Notes under the pieces: generated by a model
The model's database searches: none
Seen by the model: only the letters and a program-made list of their open reading frames with translations
Told to the model about the DNA's origin: nothing
Assembly (NCBI GenBank): GCA_016719535.1
Contig: JADJYX010000010.1
Location: 1-16,067 of the forward strand
From: Rubrivivax sp.
Lineage (GTDB): Bacteria; Pseudomonadota; Gammaproteobacteria; Burkholderiales; Burkholderiaceae_C
Reading direction: 5' to 3'
DNA length: 16,067 nt
Shown: positions 15,129-16,067 of the stretch, piece after piece
Numbering within the stretch: position 1 is the stretch's first letter
Layout of the letters: the number at the start of each line of letters is the position of its first letter
Translations under genes and position numbers: made by a program

Positions 15129-16067
15129 ATGCCGGCGTTTAAGCTCCGCCACAGCATGGTCGGGATCGACTCCATCCGCTTCGGGAGGCCGGGCGCTTCG
15201 AGCTGCAGCCGCGGAGGCGCCGGCTGCTGGCCGATGGTGCGGCGGTGAAGCTGGGCGCACGCGCCTTCGACCTGCTGGCGCTGCTGTTGGCCGAGCGCGA
15301 ACGCACGCTGGCGCGGCAAGAACTGCTCGAACGCGTGTGGCCCGGCGTCGTCGTTGAACCCAACAACCTGGACGTGCAGGTGTGGACGCTGCGGCGCGCC
15401 ATCGGCACCGACGCGATCGCGACGATTCCCGGCCGCGGCTACCGCTTTGCCTTGCCGGTGCAGGCGCCGCCGCTGCCCGCCGCGGTGGCCCGCCCGGTGC
15501 CTCCACCCGCAACGGCGCCGCTGGCGCGCCTGATCGGCCGCGACGCCGACCTGGCCGAGCTCGCGGCCGGTCTGGCGGCCGGGCGACTGGTCACCGTCAC
15601 CGGCGCCGGTGGCATCGGCAAGACGCTGCTCGTGCGCCACCTGCTGCAGCGCCTGGCCGGTGAAGGGCAGCGCGACACCTGCTGGGTCGAGCTGGCGAAT
15701 CCAGCGACGATGCCGATGTGCTGCCCACGGTGGCCGCCGCGCTGGGCGTGCCGCTGGGCGCGGGCGACCCGCAGCAGGCGCTGGCGGCGGCCGTGGCGCC
15801 GCTGCAGCTGGTGGTGGCGCTGGACAATGCCGACGCGGTGCCCGCCGGCACGGTGGCGGCGGCGCAGGCGCTGCGGGCACGCTCGCCTGGCGTGCAGGTG
15901 GTGGTGACGAGCCAGGTGCCGCTGCGCATGGCCGGCGAGCAGGTGCTGCACCTCGACGGCCTGGCGCTGCCGCCGCCCGATGCCGACGCCGAGGCGGCAC
16001 TGCGCACGCCGGCGGTCGAGCCTGCTGGTCGAGCGCGCCGCCGATGCCGCCGTCGCCGCCGCGATCT
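15129..16067 (+). pseudogene. Winged-helix transcriptional regulator fused to P-loop ATPase (partial, runs off the window), frameshifted
   Basis: Large regulator with an OmpR/PhoB-type DNA-binding domain followed by a STAND-like predicted ATPase (COG3903-type). Candidate starts are ATG 15129 or 15156 in one frame; neither has a strong ribosome-binding site. The DNA-binding domain, after a frame change near 15190, reads FELQP...AVKLGARAFDLLALLLAERE, LERVWPGVVVEPNNLDVQVW, then TLRRAIG and IATIPGRGYRFALPV, the classic Trans_reg_C ending. A proline linker leads to LIGRDADLAELAAGL and Walker A VTVTGAGGIGKTLLVRHLLQ. After a change near 15705 comes VAPLQLVVALDNADAV (Walker B-like) and VQVVVTSQVPLRMAGEQVLH (sensor). 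A further frame change is near 16018. The C-terminal sensor domain lies outside. It is divergent from the small exported protein gene and might control it (inference). Confidence 0.82.

Overview
The window is GC-rich DNA with betaproteobacterial character, most likely order Burkholderiales (Leptothrix/Rubrivivax/Sphaerotilus-like lineages). This is inferred from the codon use, the PEP-CTERM protein, the TonB protein with a very long Ala/Glu/Arg coiled coil, and the mix of small catabolic genes. No rRNA, tRNA or CRISPR array was seen.

The dominant feature is that most genes are readable only by switching frame. The OYE-type reductase, two alpha/beta hydrolases, SCP2-like protein, two thioesterases, MATE pump, SDR, isomerase, TonB, PEP-CTERM protein and the terminal regulator each keep long, family-typical stretches but need one to five frame changes. 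The IS21-family istA and istB, the TetR gene and an IS3 orfA are intact. This looks more like single-base errors in the assembly than ancient decay, though real pseudogenization cannot be excluded.

Layout. 1-3036 (+): end of an NADH:flavin oxidoreductase, an exported alpha/beta hydrolase, a second related hydrolase, and an SCP2-like lipid-binding protein overlapping it. 3085-5537 (-): an operon-like set TetR -> MATE exporter -> PaaI-type thioesterase. 5538-5668: a compact divergent control region with two perfect 14-bp inverted repeats placed 22 bp apart, probably the TetR operators. 5669-6308 (+): an SDR oxidoreductase cut by an IS21-family element (6309-9239). A short SDR C-terminal remnant resumes at 9240. 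9413-10018 (+): a 2-hydroxychromene-2-carboxylate isomerase-like (DsbA-fold) protein, overlapped by the first codons of a molybdopterin oxidoreductase that breaks off. After this come a possible MFS tail and a PaaI thioesterase. 11186-11553 (-): an IS3 remnant. 11678-15010 (-): a TonB-family protein, a PEP-CTERM protein and a small exported protein with an unusual C-terminal membrane segment. 15129-end (+): a winged-helix/P-loop ATPase regulator, divergent from that set.

The left half reads as an accessory catabolic/detoxification cluster (reductase, hydrolases, SDR, isomerase, molybdoenzyme, thioesterases, efflux) under one TetR regulator and hit by insertion sequences. The right half is an envelope-related set. 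I did not find a convincing wholly new system. The best leads are the paired operators, the IS21-split SDR, the phased IS21 ends and the odd membrane-tailed protein at 14520-15010.
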